The position numbers were made by a program, and so were the translations under genes. From Gaeumannomyces sp. JS-464 (lineage: Eukaryota > Ascomycota > Sordariomycetes > Magnaporthales > Magnaporthaceae): a DNA stretch of 64,000 nucleotides. The stretch covers positions 62,001 to 126,000 of the forward strand of contig NGZR01000009.1 in NCBI GenBank assembly GCA_002197995.1. Direction: 5' to 3'. Below the pieces are notes generated by a model. It made no database searches, was not told the origin of the DNA, and worked only from the letters and a program-made list of their open reading frames with translations. Below, piece after piece: positions 44,140 through 54,319 of this stretch (its first letter is position 1; each line of letters starts with the position of its first letter).

Positions 44140-46503
44140 CTTCTGAGTGGCTTTTCCTCTCTCACTACGGGACTTGAGATCACTCAGGGGGACGATGGGT
44201 GGGAAGCGGCTTCGGCTGGCAGTCCTGGAGAGCCATATTCGAGACGATGAGGGCTTCCAGCCTCAAGATATAAGAATCTGGACGGTACCAGAGGGCGTCG
44301 AGGTTGGCTCCGAAGGATCACGGGTCGGTCAGCGTGTCATTGCCGATCGACGACGTCCCGAGACCAACCTTTTTGGTCCAAGTCTCAGCGCAGTGGACCT
44401 AAGCAAGGCTTCACCCTGGATGCACCGAATCCGGGCTGACCTTCCAAGACCAACGCGGAGAAGCCCGAGACTTTGGGGAAGGAGGGGAGTGGAGAAGATG
44501 AGCGGTGTCTGCCATCGCAAAGACATCGCAGAGGCTTGACCAAGAAAACCCGCGCGATTCAAGACACTCTGGGCGATGACGAGACCCTTTATTGGCGTGT
44601 TGGCAGCCCCCAACTGCCACACCGAGGAGACCCGGGGCATCTCTTGGACGAGCCGTGCGCAGTTAAATATGTCGCTTGGCTCTCCGCGGCGCAGCCTTCC
44701 GCACATTGGAGTTCACGTAAAACAAGACCGCAAGACGGGGCTCCCCGGGTCTTGGACAGGGCATATAGCTTGGCAGATGGCGGGGAGATAAGGAGGTCGC
44801 CCTCCTCAGGATAAAAACATATCCGGCACAGGGAATTGAGGTTGCGTTGTGACATACAACACGTCGTCGCCGTGATGCAGTCAGCGCCTGGCAGACCCAG
44901 CCAACGGCTGGTTGGCTCTAGCCGACGAGCCTCCTATTTTTATCCCCATGGGGCAGGCCTTGGCTAGGGCGACATGTCTGCAACCCCCGCGCCATCCCGG
45001 CAGGTAGTCAGCGACTTCTCCGAGTCTGCCCGTCCGCGCATCCCGCCCAGGACACCACGGAGGCTTCCCCGGACATCTGGTTGGCAGCAGAAATGGGCTG
45101 AATGCGTGAGCGCCTCTGGAACCTGTCTGGATTACTCCTTCTATGGGCTCGGCGGGCTGCGGGGGCTCACAGGATGACATCACAGTGAGCGCAGATCGTG
45201 CCGCCCAGGATGGCGTGATGAACTGTTCTCGGGGGCACCGACGAAGGCATACATATCTCTGGACGGCTAACTCTGACGGGAGCTAACCCCGGGTCTGCAA
45301 AGGACGGGGCGGGTGTATCTCCAAAGTAGGGACAGCCATGGCCACGTCGACGCCGTCTCGCCAAGCTGTGTAACGGGTGGTCTCGGAGTCCATCCCCACC
45401 AACAGGCGGTCGCTTTGCAAGAGGAAGGGGTTGGTCGATCAGACCTGGGCCTAGGTCTTGGCAGAGAGGGATTGCCGAGGTGTGGCCAGCAAGAAAACCG
45501 GGAAGAGGCGAGCGCCTCAAGAGAGGCAAAAATAAATTCCGTCCGGCCAAGCGGAAGCCAAGGGACAGCCAGTAGTGAAGGAGGAGTCTCGACCAGGATC
45601 GCGTACTGTACCCAGGGTCAATTAGTACTGTGCGAATAGTTTGGTTGGCGCTAGCGTCACGACCAAGACGCCCAGGCCAACACTGTGGATTTTGTGATTT
45701 TTCAAGTGTCGTCGCCAATGCTCTTGGCCCGCCTTGCCAGCAAAGCCAGAACGAAAAAGTGCGGGAAAGGCGACGTAGGGAGCCACGGAGCTTTGTGCCA
45801 GACTGGCGACGAAGAAACTGGTACCCGCGCAAGACATGCGGCTTTTTTCAGCGCCGCCCTGAGCGAGCGAACCACCTAGCCGGCAGAGAAAAGGGGGAAG
45901 AAGTCGTCCCCTGACAAAACAAAGATGGACGCCGCCAGCGGATACGCGCTGGGCGCGTCTTGGCGACAGCTCCTGCAGATGGCGCTGTCGTCAAGCTGTA
46001 GCGGCGTGGCCCCCAGAGGCCAGTCCCGAGCGCTTGGCCGCCCTAGTCCTTGGGAGAATCGCCCAGTCGGCGCCAGCCACAGCAACCGCGCTTGCGCTGG
46101 AATGATGCCGGCGCTGGCAGTGGCGTCGCAGCAGAGCCGCATCAGCAGCAACAAGGAAAGCTTGAGCTTGAGCTTTCTCGCCCCACCGTCCCGAGTGCGG
46201 GGTCCCTGCCCATCGTCTCCGGGGGTCCAGCTCCCACCCGTCGTCTTCCCACAAACTGCCACCACAGCTCGTGCGTCGCTGGCCCCTTGGAACAAGCCGT
46301 CGTCAGCCCCTTCGTCCCGCTCCCTCCACTCGGCAGCCCCTCCTTCTTTTGCTTATCCGTCCGTGTATCGTCTCTCGCGCCCTAAAAATAGCTCTGCCCG
46401 TGCCACTTCCATCGCCTCGGCCCCGACTTTGTCGCTTTGGGCCGACTCTCGTCTCGCGCCGATCCGAGGCTGTGCGTCTCTGTCTGGACCCTTGTCCGCT
46501 ATC
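44140..46503. other. Divergent promoter region of the transporter and aminopeptidase genes
   Basis: 2.4 kb between divergent genes. The left part is the transporter promoter. From 45925 to 46503 an open frame continues in phase into the aminopeptidase (see findings). No independent gene is supported; open frames at 45167-45837 on the minus strand look like chance. Confidence 0.45.
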
Positions 46504-49408
46504 ATGGCTGACCGCGACACTCTGCCGGCCGTCTTCCGGCCCAGCCACTATGACTTGTGCCTGGCCAACCTGGACCTGAAGAACTGGACCTACGACGGCA
46601 CTGTCGCGTACGTAGCATAGCATCCCGTGGCCTTTGTTGTTTCCGTGTCTTTTCCCGCTCGCTAACACGTTCGGTGGCCACCAGCATCGAGGGCGAGTTG
46701 ACCCAGGAGACGGCCGAAATCACCCTGAACACCCTGGAGGTTAAGGTGACGGAGGCTCGTTTTGACTCCAAGGTATGCGAGCGCGCGCTTCCGTCCCATG
46801 CGCCTTGACCGCATGCTCACACTAGAAACAACTAGCATGCCAAGGCCGCCCTGTCCCAGATCTCGGACAAGTTCAGCTACGATGAGAAGAAGCAGCGCTG
46901 CACCATCACGTTTCCGGGGCCCCTGGCCCCTTCGCCCAAGGTCACGCTATTCCTCAAGTTCACCGGCACCGTCAACCATGACATGGCTGGGTTCTACCGT
47001 AGCCAGTACAACCCTGCTGCCCCTGCCGCCGCCTCTGTTCCCCGGGATGACGAGTACCACTATATGCTGAGCACTCAGTTCGAGGCTTGCGATGCCCGTC
47101 GTGCGTTCCCCTGCTTCGACGAGCCGAACCTCAAGGCCACCTTCGACTTCAGCATCGAGATCCCCAGCGACCAGGTTGCACTGAGCAACATGCCCGTCAA
47201 GGAGAGCAAGGAGGCTGCACCCGGAAAGACCCTCGTTTCTTTTGAGCGTACCCCTCTGATGAGCACCTACCTCCTTGCCTGGGCCGTTGGCGACTTTGAA
47301 TACACCGAGGCCTTCACCGACCGCCGCTACAATGGAAAACAGATCCCCGTCCGCGTCTACACCACCCGCGGCCTCCGCGAGCAGGGCCATTGGGCCCTAC
47401 AGCACGCGCCCAAGATCATCGACTACTTCAGCGAGCAGTTCGAGATAGACTACCCGCTTCCCAAGTCCGACATTCTGGCGGTGCACGAATTCACCCATGG
47501 CGCCATGGAGAACTGGGGCTTGGTGACGTATCGGACGACGGCTGTTCTGTTTGATGAGAAGCTTTCCGACGTGCGCTTCCGCAACCGCGTCGCTTATGTC
47601 GTCGCCCACGAGCTGGCTCATCAATGGTTCGGCAACCTCGTTACCATGGACTGGTGGGACGAACTCTGGCTCAATGAAGGCTTCGCCACTTGGGCTGGCT
47701 GGCTAGCTATCGACCACCTTCACCCCGAGTGGGATGTCTGGGCCCAGTTCGTTAATGACGGCATGGCCCTGGCCTTCACCCTGGACGCCATCCGAGCCTC
47801 TCATCCAATCCATGTCCCCGTCCGCGACGCCCTCGACGTCAACCAGATCTTTGACCACATCAGCTACTTCAAGGGCTGCAGCATCATCCGCATGTTGGCA
47901 AACCACCTTGGCGTCAAGACCTTCCTCAAGGGAATCGCCATCTATCTCAAGAAGCATGCGTACCACAACGCCAAGACTGACTCCCTTTGGGCCGCTCTGA
48001 GCGAGGCCTCGGGCGCTGATGTGAAGACACTCATGGCCCCTTGGGTCCAAAAGATTGGTTACCCGGTCGTAACTGTCACTGAGCAATCTCAGGGCATCAC
48101 CGTCAAGCAGTCGCGTTTCCTATCCACCGGGGACGTCAAGCCCGAGGACGACACGACTACATGGTGGATCCCTCTGGCGCTATCTGGCAAGATAGGCATG
48201 GCGCAGGGCGAGGTGGATACCTCATCCCTGACGACCAAGGAGGAAACCATCGTTGGGGTCGACAGCGAGTTCTATCAGCTCAACAGCTCGGCGAATGGCT
48301 TCTACCAGGTCAACTACCCTCCGGAGCGCCTCGCCCAGTTCGGGAAGCAGCTTGGCAGGCTTAACGCCGCCGAGAAGATCCGAATCGCGAGCTCGGCGGC
48401 TGACCTGGCCTTCTCCGGCTACGGCAGCACTGCTGCGTTGCTGTCGTTTCTCGAGGGCTTCAGCAGCGAGACGGAGTACCTGGTGCTTGCGCAGGCTCTT
48501 GACGCAGTTGGCGTACTCAAGTCGGTGTTTAGTGACGACGAAGAGATACGAAAGGGCCTGAGTGCCTTCACGCTCCGCCTGATCGAAGGCTCGCTGGCCA
48601 AGGTCAACTTTGACGTTCCGGCCAATGATGAGTACAGCAGCAGCATGCTTCGGAAGAGGCTCCTGGTGGCCGCCGTCGCGAATGGACACGAAGCGTGAGT
48701 GGTCCAGGCCATATGCAAACATTAAATGCGACAGCTGGGTGGCTTGCTTTTAGACTGACCAGACGCTACTCGATTAGTACCAGGCAAGAGGCACAAAAGA
48801 GGTTCTCCGCCTATTTCGAGGATGGCGACAAGACGGCCATTCACGCCGACCTACGCACTGCAGTCTACCGCGCTGGGATCCTGGGCGACCCGGTCAAGGC
48901 CGCCCAGATCCTGAAGAAGGAGTGGTACACTACTTCAGCTATCGATGGCAAGGACATGTGTCTTGCCGCCCTAGGACACGTTCAGGATCCCAAGGTCGTC
49001 GAGGAGGTGCTCCTGCCGTTCCTCCTGTCAATCTCGCCGCCAGCCGCCGCGTCAGAGTCGATCCCAGCGGGAGACCTGCACATGCTGGTCTCTCCTATGG
49101 CAGGAAACCGGATGGCGAGGCCGCTACTGTGGAAGCGCATCCGGGAGGGGTGGGAGAGCGAGGTGGTGGCTAAGATGGGCGGGAACCCGGTTGTGCTGGA
49201 CCGATTCGTTAAGCTATCGCTGAGCAAGTTCACGGATGCTTCGGCGATCGACGAGATCGATGCCTTCTTTGCTTCCAGGGACACGTCGAGCTTCGACCGC
49301 ACACTCGAGACCGTGAAGGACAAGGTGCGGGGCCGGGCGGCATATCGGTCTAGGGACGCCGAGGCCCTGCGAAACTGGCTCCGCGAGAAAGGCTACGCCG
49401 AGCAATAA
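46504..49408 (+). CDS. M1-family zinc aminopeptidase (Ape2/Aap1-like)
   Basis: Cleaves N-terminal residues from peptides, in the puromycin-sensitive aminopeptidase group. It has the exopeptidase motif GAMEN (residues ~285-289), the zinc site HELAH (~322-326) and the third ligand in WLNEGFATW about 19 residues further on. A C-terminal ERAP1-like helical domain follows. Exons: 46504-46607, 46685-46772, 46836-48694 and 48778-49408. Introns: 46608-46684 (GTACGT), 46773-46835 (GTATGC) and 48695-48777 (GTGAGT, ACTGACC branch). The 893-residue product has no frame break. The frame is open without a stop for 193 codons upstream, to an ATG at 45925, giving a possible Ser/Arg/Ala-rich presequence; I chose the ATG that opens the conserved domain (MADRDTLPAVFRPSHYDL). 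Confidence 0.96.
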
Positions 49409-50052
49409 TTGGCCTAGCTGGGTTGCACATTGGATAGGCGCTTGCTTGTCCCAAGCAACCAATATCGTACAAGGCAAAACATCATGCCGTCCCTCCTGTG
49501 ATCTCGACTGATGACTAACTAAAAAGCTAGGTTCCTAGGTAGGTAGAAAGTGGCTGGGGATTTTCACGATGTTGTTTTGTGTCTATGTGGGAGGTTGAAC
49601 GTGACGAGCGGCTGCTTGCTGACTCGGGTTTGTTGCCAGGAGGCTGCTCCTTTGATACAGTCTACGTAAGGCGTCTAAGACCGAAATGGGCAAGTGCCGC
49701 GACGGGATACTCGAGGTGGAGCCTCGAGGCTTGCACCTGGTGCGAGTTAGCGCTGCATCCTGCAGCTCTATGTCTGCATGTCACCATCACGCCTGTTGTT
49801 ACTATGCCTAAGCTGGGCAAACACGGCTTGGTCATGACTAGAGGTAAGCAGATACAGGGCTTTCGCAGGACTGGTCATCTGAACCCGTGCTGTGGGAAGG
49901 GAACCCCTCGTCATCGATCGATGCCAGCTGTAGAGGGTTGGGCGCAACCCGGCATGGAGAGCGACTGGAATCGACTTGGGTTGGAGCCAGCGGCGGTTCA
50001 CAATAGACACGGATCAAAAAATATTGAAAGGACGTGGGGGAAAACAAGAAAA

Positions 50053-50089
<37 letters not shown>

Positions 50090-51139
50090 AAGATACAGGA
50101 AAGGAAAAATATACATAGAGGAACAATTGGGTGAACAATGGGGTTTCCAATTAGCGCCCTCGACGGCAAGTCATCACCGAGTCGCGCTGCTGGGCGCGGA
50201 GGCTTGCCTTGTTTTTTTTGTTACTTGGTCCACAGGGCGCGGGCTTGGGTGGTTGGGAGCCGTTGGCAGGCTGACATAATGGAGTTCCAACCCGTCACAG
50301 GTGGAACCCTTGCTCCCGAGGGCGAGCAGGCCCGCCGGACCAGCCAATCTGAGGGGCTGGGGGTCGGGGCTGCAAGCGCACCCAGGAAAAGCGATGCTCA
50401 GTCATCATTTCGAGTATCGTCGGCCACGACGGATTACCTAGATAGTCTGGTGCTCACCTCGCCTTACCTGCGGCGCGCTTCCGTGTGCTTCCATCGACTC
50501 GGTGGCCGTCGACGTTACAAACAAGTTGTCCCTCGCTTCCCCCTTGCTTCATTTCTTCTTCTTCTTTTTTTTTTTTTTTTCGCTTCTTTCTTTTCTGTGC
50601 CACACCTTCCTTACCCTGGGACTCTTGCCGCGCAACTTTGACGCAAACCCCTCGCGCCTCCTGCGCCACGTCGTTTTGAAGCCCTGCGAAGACCGCCAAC
50701 TCCGTCATCTCGACCACGGAAACCCCAGCTGACCTGTCTCACGCTGCCCTCCCACCCCTGACGCTTCCGCCTGGGAACCTACTCTAACTGATCGTTCGCA
50801 TCAACGGCCTCCACCACCTGTCACACGCCCTACCTTCGTTCAGCCTCCCTACGCTTCTGGTGCTGATTGACTCCCTCTTTGTTGTCTCCCCTCATTCCTG
50901 GCCCGCTATCCCTCATACTTTGCACATTTCGACACAAACAGACGGGAAACTTGCCTTTTCGCGCGACCCGAATAGTTCGCGGTCCTGGGCTGTGGCGCGA
51001 AGCCGGTCTTTTTTCTTTTCCCCGACGCTCGCTCGCCCTCCGGGTCTAGTAGTCTGCGCCAACCTGGTACTCTACTGGACACTAAAAACCCGATCGCCGT
51101 TGCAACGTCCCACTCCACGATCCGCCCCGGTTGCCCGAT
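49409..51139. other. Intergenic region and leader of the TCP11-like gene
   Basis: Holds TTCCTAGGTAGGTAG at 49531-49545, the 36-G run at 50053-50088, a T-rich tract (50561-50580), and a pyrimidine-rich stretch from about 50530 to 51130 that is the probable long 5' leader of the downstream gene. No protein gene is supported. Confidence 0.5.
50053..50088. repeat. 36-base poly-G tract
   Basis: An uninterrupted G36 run between the aminopeptidase 3' region and the next leader. It is far longer than expected by chance even in GC-rich DNA. It may form quadruplex structures, or the length may be an assembly artefact. Confidence 0.9.
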
Positions 51140-54100
51140 ATGAGACGCTCGTCGCTGGATCTCAGCGAACCCTCGCGGGCCCTCGAAGAGCCCCTCGGCT
51201 CACCATCACCCGCCTCGCCCATCGACCACCCCGAGATGGCGCTGTCGCTGGCTGAGGCCGTCGAGGCCGACGAGGAGCTCGACACCGTCTCGGACGGCCC
51301 TGGCGCCCCCCGCATCTACACGCCACCCCCGCACATTGCCGCCCGCTTCTACAGGCCGTCCCAGGCCAGGCGGAAGGACTCAGCCGCGTCCTCGCGCCGC
51401 AACTCCATCTCCTCGGCACACTCGCTGTCCTCTGCCGGCTGTGCCCGCCAGGCTGGGCCTCAGAGTAAGCACATCGCTCAGCATCTCCGGCGCGCCTCCA
51501 TCCTCGAGGACCGCAAGGCCCGCCTCGCCGACCGCGCAGCACACGCCGAAAAGGTGCGCCTGAGGGCCGCCCTCGCAAAGGCCACCATCCGCGACACGTC
51601 GCTCAGCGAGGAGCGCGCCCTGGCCGCTCAGCAGGCCCGCGAGCGTAACCTCGCCGAGATCGCGGCCGCCTGTGCCGAGGAGGTTAAGAGGGCCAAGGCG
51701 GTGGCTGAGTCCACAAAGGAGAAGCGGGAGCAGGAGATCCGCAAGCTCAAGATTCAAATGGAGGAGCGCATGGCCGAGGCCAAGAAGCGACGCGATGAGT
51801 TGCGGAGCCGAAATGCGGCCAAGACGCGTTCCAGGGGCCACAGCCAAAGCCTGGGTAACATCCGGAAGGCCGCCGATATGCTGCCCGACGTCAAGGAGGA
51901 GAGCAAGGAGACGGATGAGACGAGGCCCATGACGCCAGAGTCTGCCGCTCGGCAGCTGCAGTGGTGGTGGAGGGCCACCATCAGACGCCGCGCCGTGGCC
52001 GAGTTCCAGGCCCTGGGCCTCAACATCGACGGCGTCCGGGAGACGGCTTTCGAGAAGGTCGTCCAGCTCCTCGCCCAGGAGTCTGTGCTAACCGCCACCT
52101 CGAGGATGTTGAGGATCTGCGGCCTGCGCGAGGGCGCCGTAGGGTCCGTCAGCGAGATGGCGGCCGTTCGCACTTTTCTGAGCGCCCTGCTGATCCTCGG
52201 TCACCCGGCCCAGGTGCTGAGTAACAAGGACAACAAGGGAGAACAGGAGCAGGTTGGGGCAGCTCTAGCGCACCCCCTCTCCAAGGATGACCTGGCTAAT
52301 CCACAACTACAGGAGCTCGTCGGCAAAGCGAGAGACCTTCTCATCTGCTTTGAGAACATACTGCCGCGCCTGACCTCGATGAACGGTTACACGCCCCCTC
52401 CGGGCCTCAAGGCCCAGCTGCCCGAGACGTATGCGGCCTTTCATAACACCTTCATTGCGTGGAAGGCCCGGGACTCGGGCGCCCTTATCGATGTCATGCT
52501 CATGCAGTTTGTCGAGCTCGACGCTATCTGGCAGACGGTCAAGGACAGTACGGACCCGTCGGTCACGGAGTCTTACCGGCAGAGCATCCAGGACAACCAG
52601 GTCATGCTCCTCGTCCGTATCAAAAAGCTGGCCGGCCCCGAGCAGGGCAAGAAGATGGTGTTTGAGGCCGTGCGCAAAGCCCGGAAGTCACGGGCTGAGA
52701 TCAAGCCTAGCGGCGACACGAAGCCGCGAGAAGCGGCCGATTACACCGTTGAGACGGCCATGGGCGATTTGGGGACGCCCGAGCCGTCGGAGCAGAGGGA
52801 TGAGGATTCGTCGACCCAGGAGCCTGAGCCTTCCGAGGAGGCAAAGCACATGACGGTCAGAGTCCGCATTCCTAGGAACCGCCTCCTCCCAGACAACCGC
52901 ATCCTGGTCCACGAGCTGTCCATCGACAAGAACTACCGTCTGTCGGCGGAGGAATACAGGGAGCAGCAGGCCCTGTTCTTGGCGCCTCTGCTGCAGCGGA
53001 TGCGGGAAACGATGCAGCACGAAAGCCAGGAGGAAGAGCACTTCAGGCTGCTGCTCGAGGTGGCCAAGGAGCTGCGCGCGAAGCTTCAACGCCTCGTGCA
53101 GCAGGGAAAGTCGATGCACACATTCATTGGCGAGGTGCTGGACACGGATGTGGCCTACCAACAGTTCGTCACGGGAAGCTTCTCGTACGAGAAGTTTTTC
53201 TCCACCATGGGCCAGCTCCTGCCCAAGCTCTGCGCGCCCGTGCGCGACGATGAGGTCAAGGAGCTCGTGGAGCATGGGCTCCGGAACGGCACCTACGTCG
53301 ACAGGCTCGAGGCATTGATGAGCTTCATCGATGTCATGTCGAGCGACCACGCCAACTACCTCTTAAGCCTCGTTGCGCCGCAGATACTGACGTCGGCATC
53401 TCAGTACGAAGCCAAGTGTTTCGCGCAGGCTCTGGAGCGCAAGGAGCACGGGCTCGAGGCGGCCGAGGCATCGTGGCGGTCCGCACGCGGCAGGCTCCTG
53501 GCCGAGGCGGCGCGGCGGGATCCGGAGGGCATCAGCCACCCCAAGTCGCGCCCAACGCCGGATCGCATCTACACGCAGGTGCTGGTAGACCTGTTTACGC
53601 GCCTGGGGCCCATCTCTCTGGACGATATGCCTGAGACGCTGCGCCTGGACCACCGGCGGGCCGTGCGGTCCGGGGCGCTGACGCGGCGAATCGTCACGAC
53701 GGGCGCTATACTGCTTCAGTGCAAAAACATGCTGAAGCGAGACGTGCGGGTCCCGTGGAGGACTGAGGCCAGCCGCATCATGACGGTCCTCGAGGCTGCC
53801 GATGAGAGGCGGCTGCTGAAGCAGAAGGAGGGCGACGACTCGTCCACCGCTCCCGGCAGCGAATCCTCATCCCAAGCGGCCGTCGACGGAGTCATGGCCG
53901 CGCTCGAATCAGGCCGTTCCATGCCGTCGGCGACCAAGGCCAACCTCAGGGCGCTTGTGGGCAAAATGGAGGCTGCGGCAGCTGAGTCGGGGCGAACTGG
54001 CTGCGAACCGAGCGAGCCGGTGTTGAGGCTGCTGCTCAACCGGCTGAGGACCCACGTGCTCTCGCGGCTGGCGGCCGGATCGGCGAGCGAGAAAGTGCGC

Positions 54101-54319
54101 ACGGCCAGCACCGCCGGCGAGAGACTCGCGGGACTGGGCCTGGCCGAGTTCGTCGACCGGGTCAGGGAAATGGTGGACGAAGTCTCGCGCGTGGGCGCAG
54201 TGGACCGCGAGGCGCACGGCCCTTGGTGGGAGGCCGTTGCCGAGAATGTTGACAAGGAGGGAGGCGAGGATGCATCGTCGTCGTCGTCGTTTGCTGTCGC
54301 CTCCTCGTCGAGGAACTGA
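51140..54319 (+). CDS. TCP11-domain protein (yeast SOK1-like)
   Basis: The ATG at 51140 gives MRRSSLDLSEPSRALEEPLG. The order is: disordered N-terminus; a long Arg/Glu/Lys-rich coiled coil at about residues 125-235; an IQ-like basic segment (ARQLQWWWRATIRRRAV, near residue 275); then a T-complex protein 11 domain with FFSTMGQLLPKLCAPVRDDE and ALMSFIDVMSSDHANYLLS; a Ser-rich C-terminus. The product is 1059 residues with no intron or frame break. In yeast the homologue SOK1 suppresses loss of cAMP-dependent protein kinase, so a signalling role is plausible here. Function beyond that is inference. Confidence 0.92.
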   Translation: MRRSSLDLSEPSRALEEPLGSPSPASPIDHPEMALSLAEAVEADEELDTVSDGPGAPRIYTPPPHIAARFYRPSQARRKDSAASSRRNSISSAHSLSSAGCARQAGPQSKHIAQHLRRASILEDRKARLADRAAHAEKVRLRAALAKATIRDTSLSEERALAAQQARERNLAEIAAACAEEVKRAKAVAESTKEKREQEIRKLKIQMEERMAEAKKRRDELRSRNAAKTRSRGHSQSLGNIRKAADMLPDVKEESKETDETRPMTPESAARQLQWWWRATIRRRAVAEFQALGLNIDGVRETAFEKVVQLLAQESVLTATSRMLRICGLREGAVGSVSEMAAVRTFLSALLILGHPAQVLSNKDNKGEQEQVGAALAHPLSKDDLANPQLQELVGKARDLLICFENILPRLTSMNGYTPPPGLKAQLPETYAAFHNTFIAWKARDSGALIDVMLMQFVELDAIWQTVKDSTDPSVTESYRQSIQDNQVMLLVRIKKLAGPEQGKKMVFEAVRKARKSRAEIKPSGDTKPREAADYTVETAMGDLGTPEPSEQRDEDSSTQEPEPSEEAKHMTVRVRIPRNRLLPDNRILVHELSIDKNYRLSAEEYREQQALFLAPLLQRMRETMQHESQEEEHFRLLLEVAKELRAKLQRLVQQGKSMHTFIGEVLDTDVAYQQFVTGSFSYEKFFSTMGQLLPKLCAPVRDDEVKELVEHGLRNGTYVDRLEALMSFIDVMSSDHANYLLSLVAPQILTSASQYEAKCFAQALERKEHGLEAAEASWRSARGRLLAEAARRDPEGISHPKSRPTPDRIYTQVLVDLFTRLGPISLDDMPETLRLDHRRAVRSGALTRRIVTTGAILLQCKNMLKRDVRVPWRTEASRIMTVLEAADERRLLKQKEGDDSSTAPGSESSSQAAVDGVMAALESGRSMPSATKANLRALVGKMEAAAAESGRTGCEPSEPVLRLLLNRLRTHVLSRLAAGSASEKVRTASTAGERLAGLGLAEFVDRVREMVDEVSRVGAVDREAHGPWWEAVAENVDKEGGEDASSSSSFAVASSSRN

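Noticed and set aside
45167..45837. 221-codon minus-strand frame between the transporter and aminopeptidase
   Set aside because: The composition is random-looking and it has no motif or splice structure.
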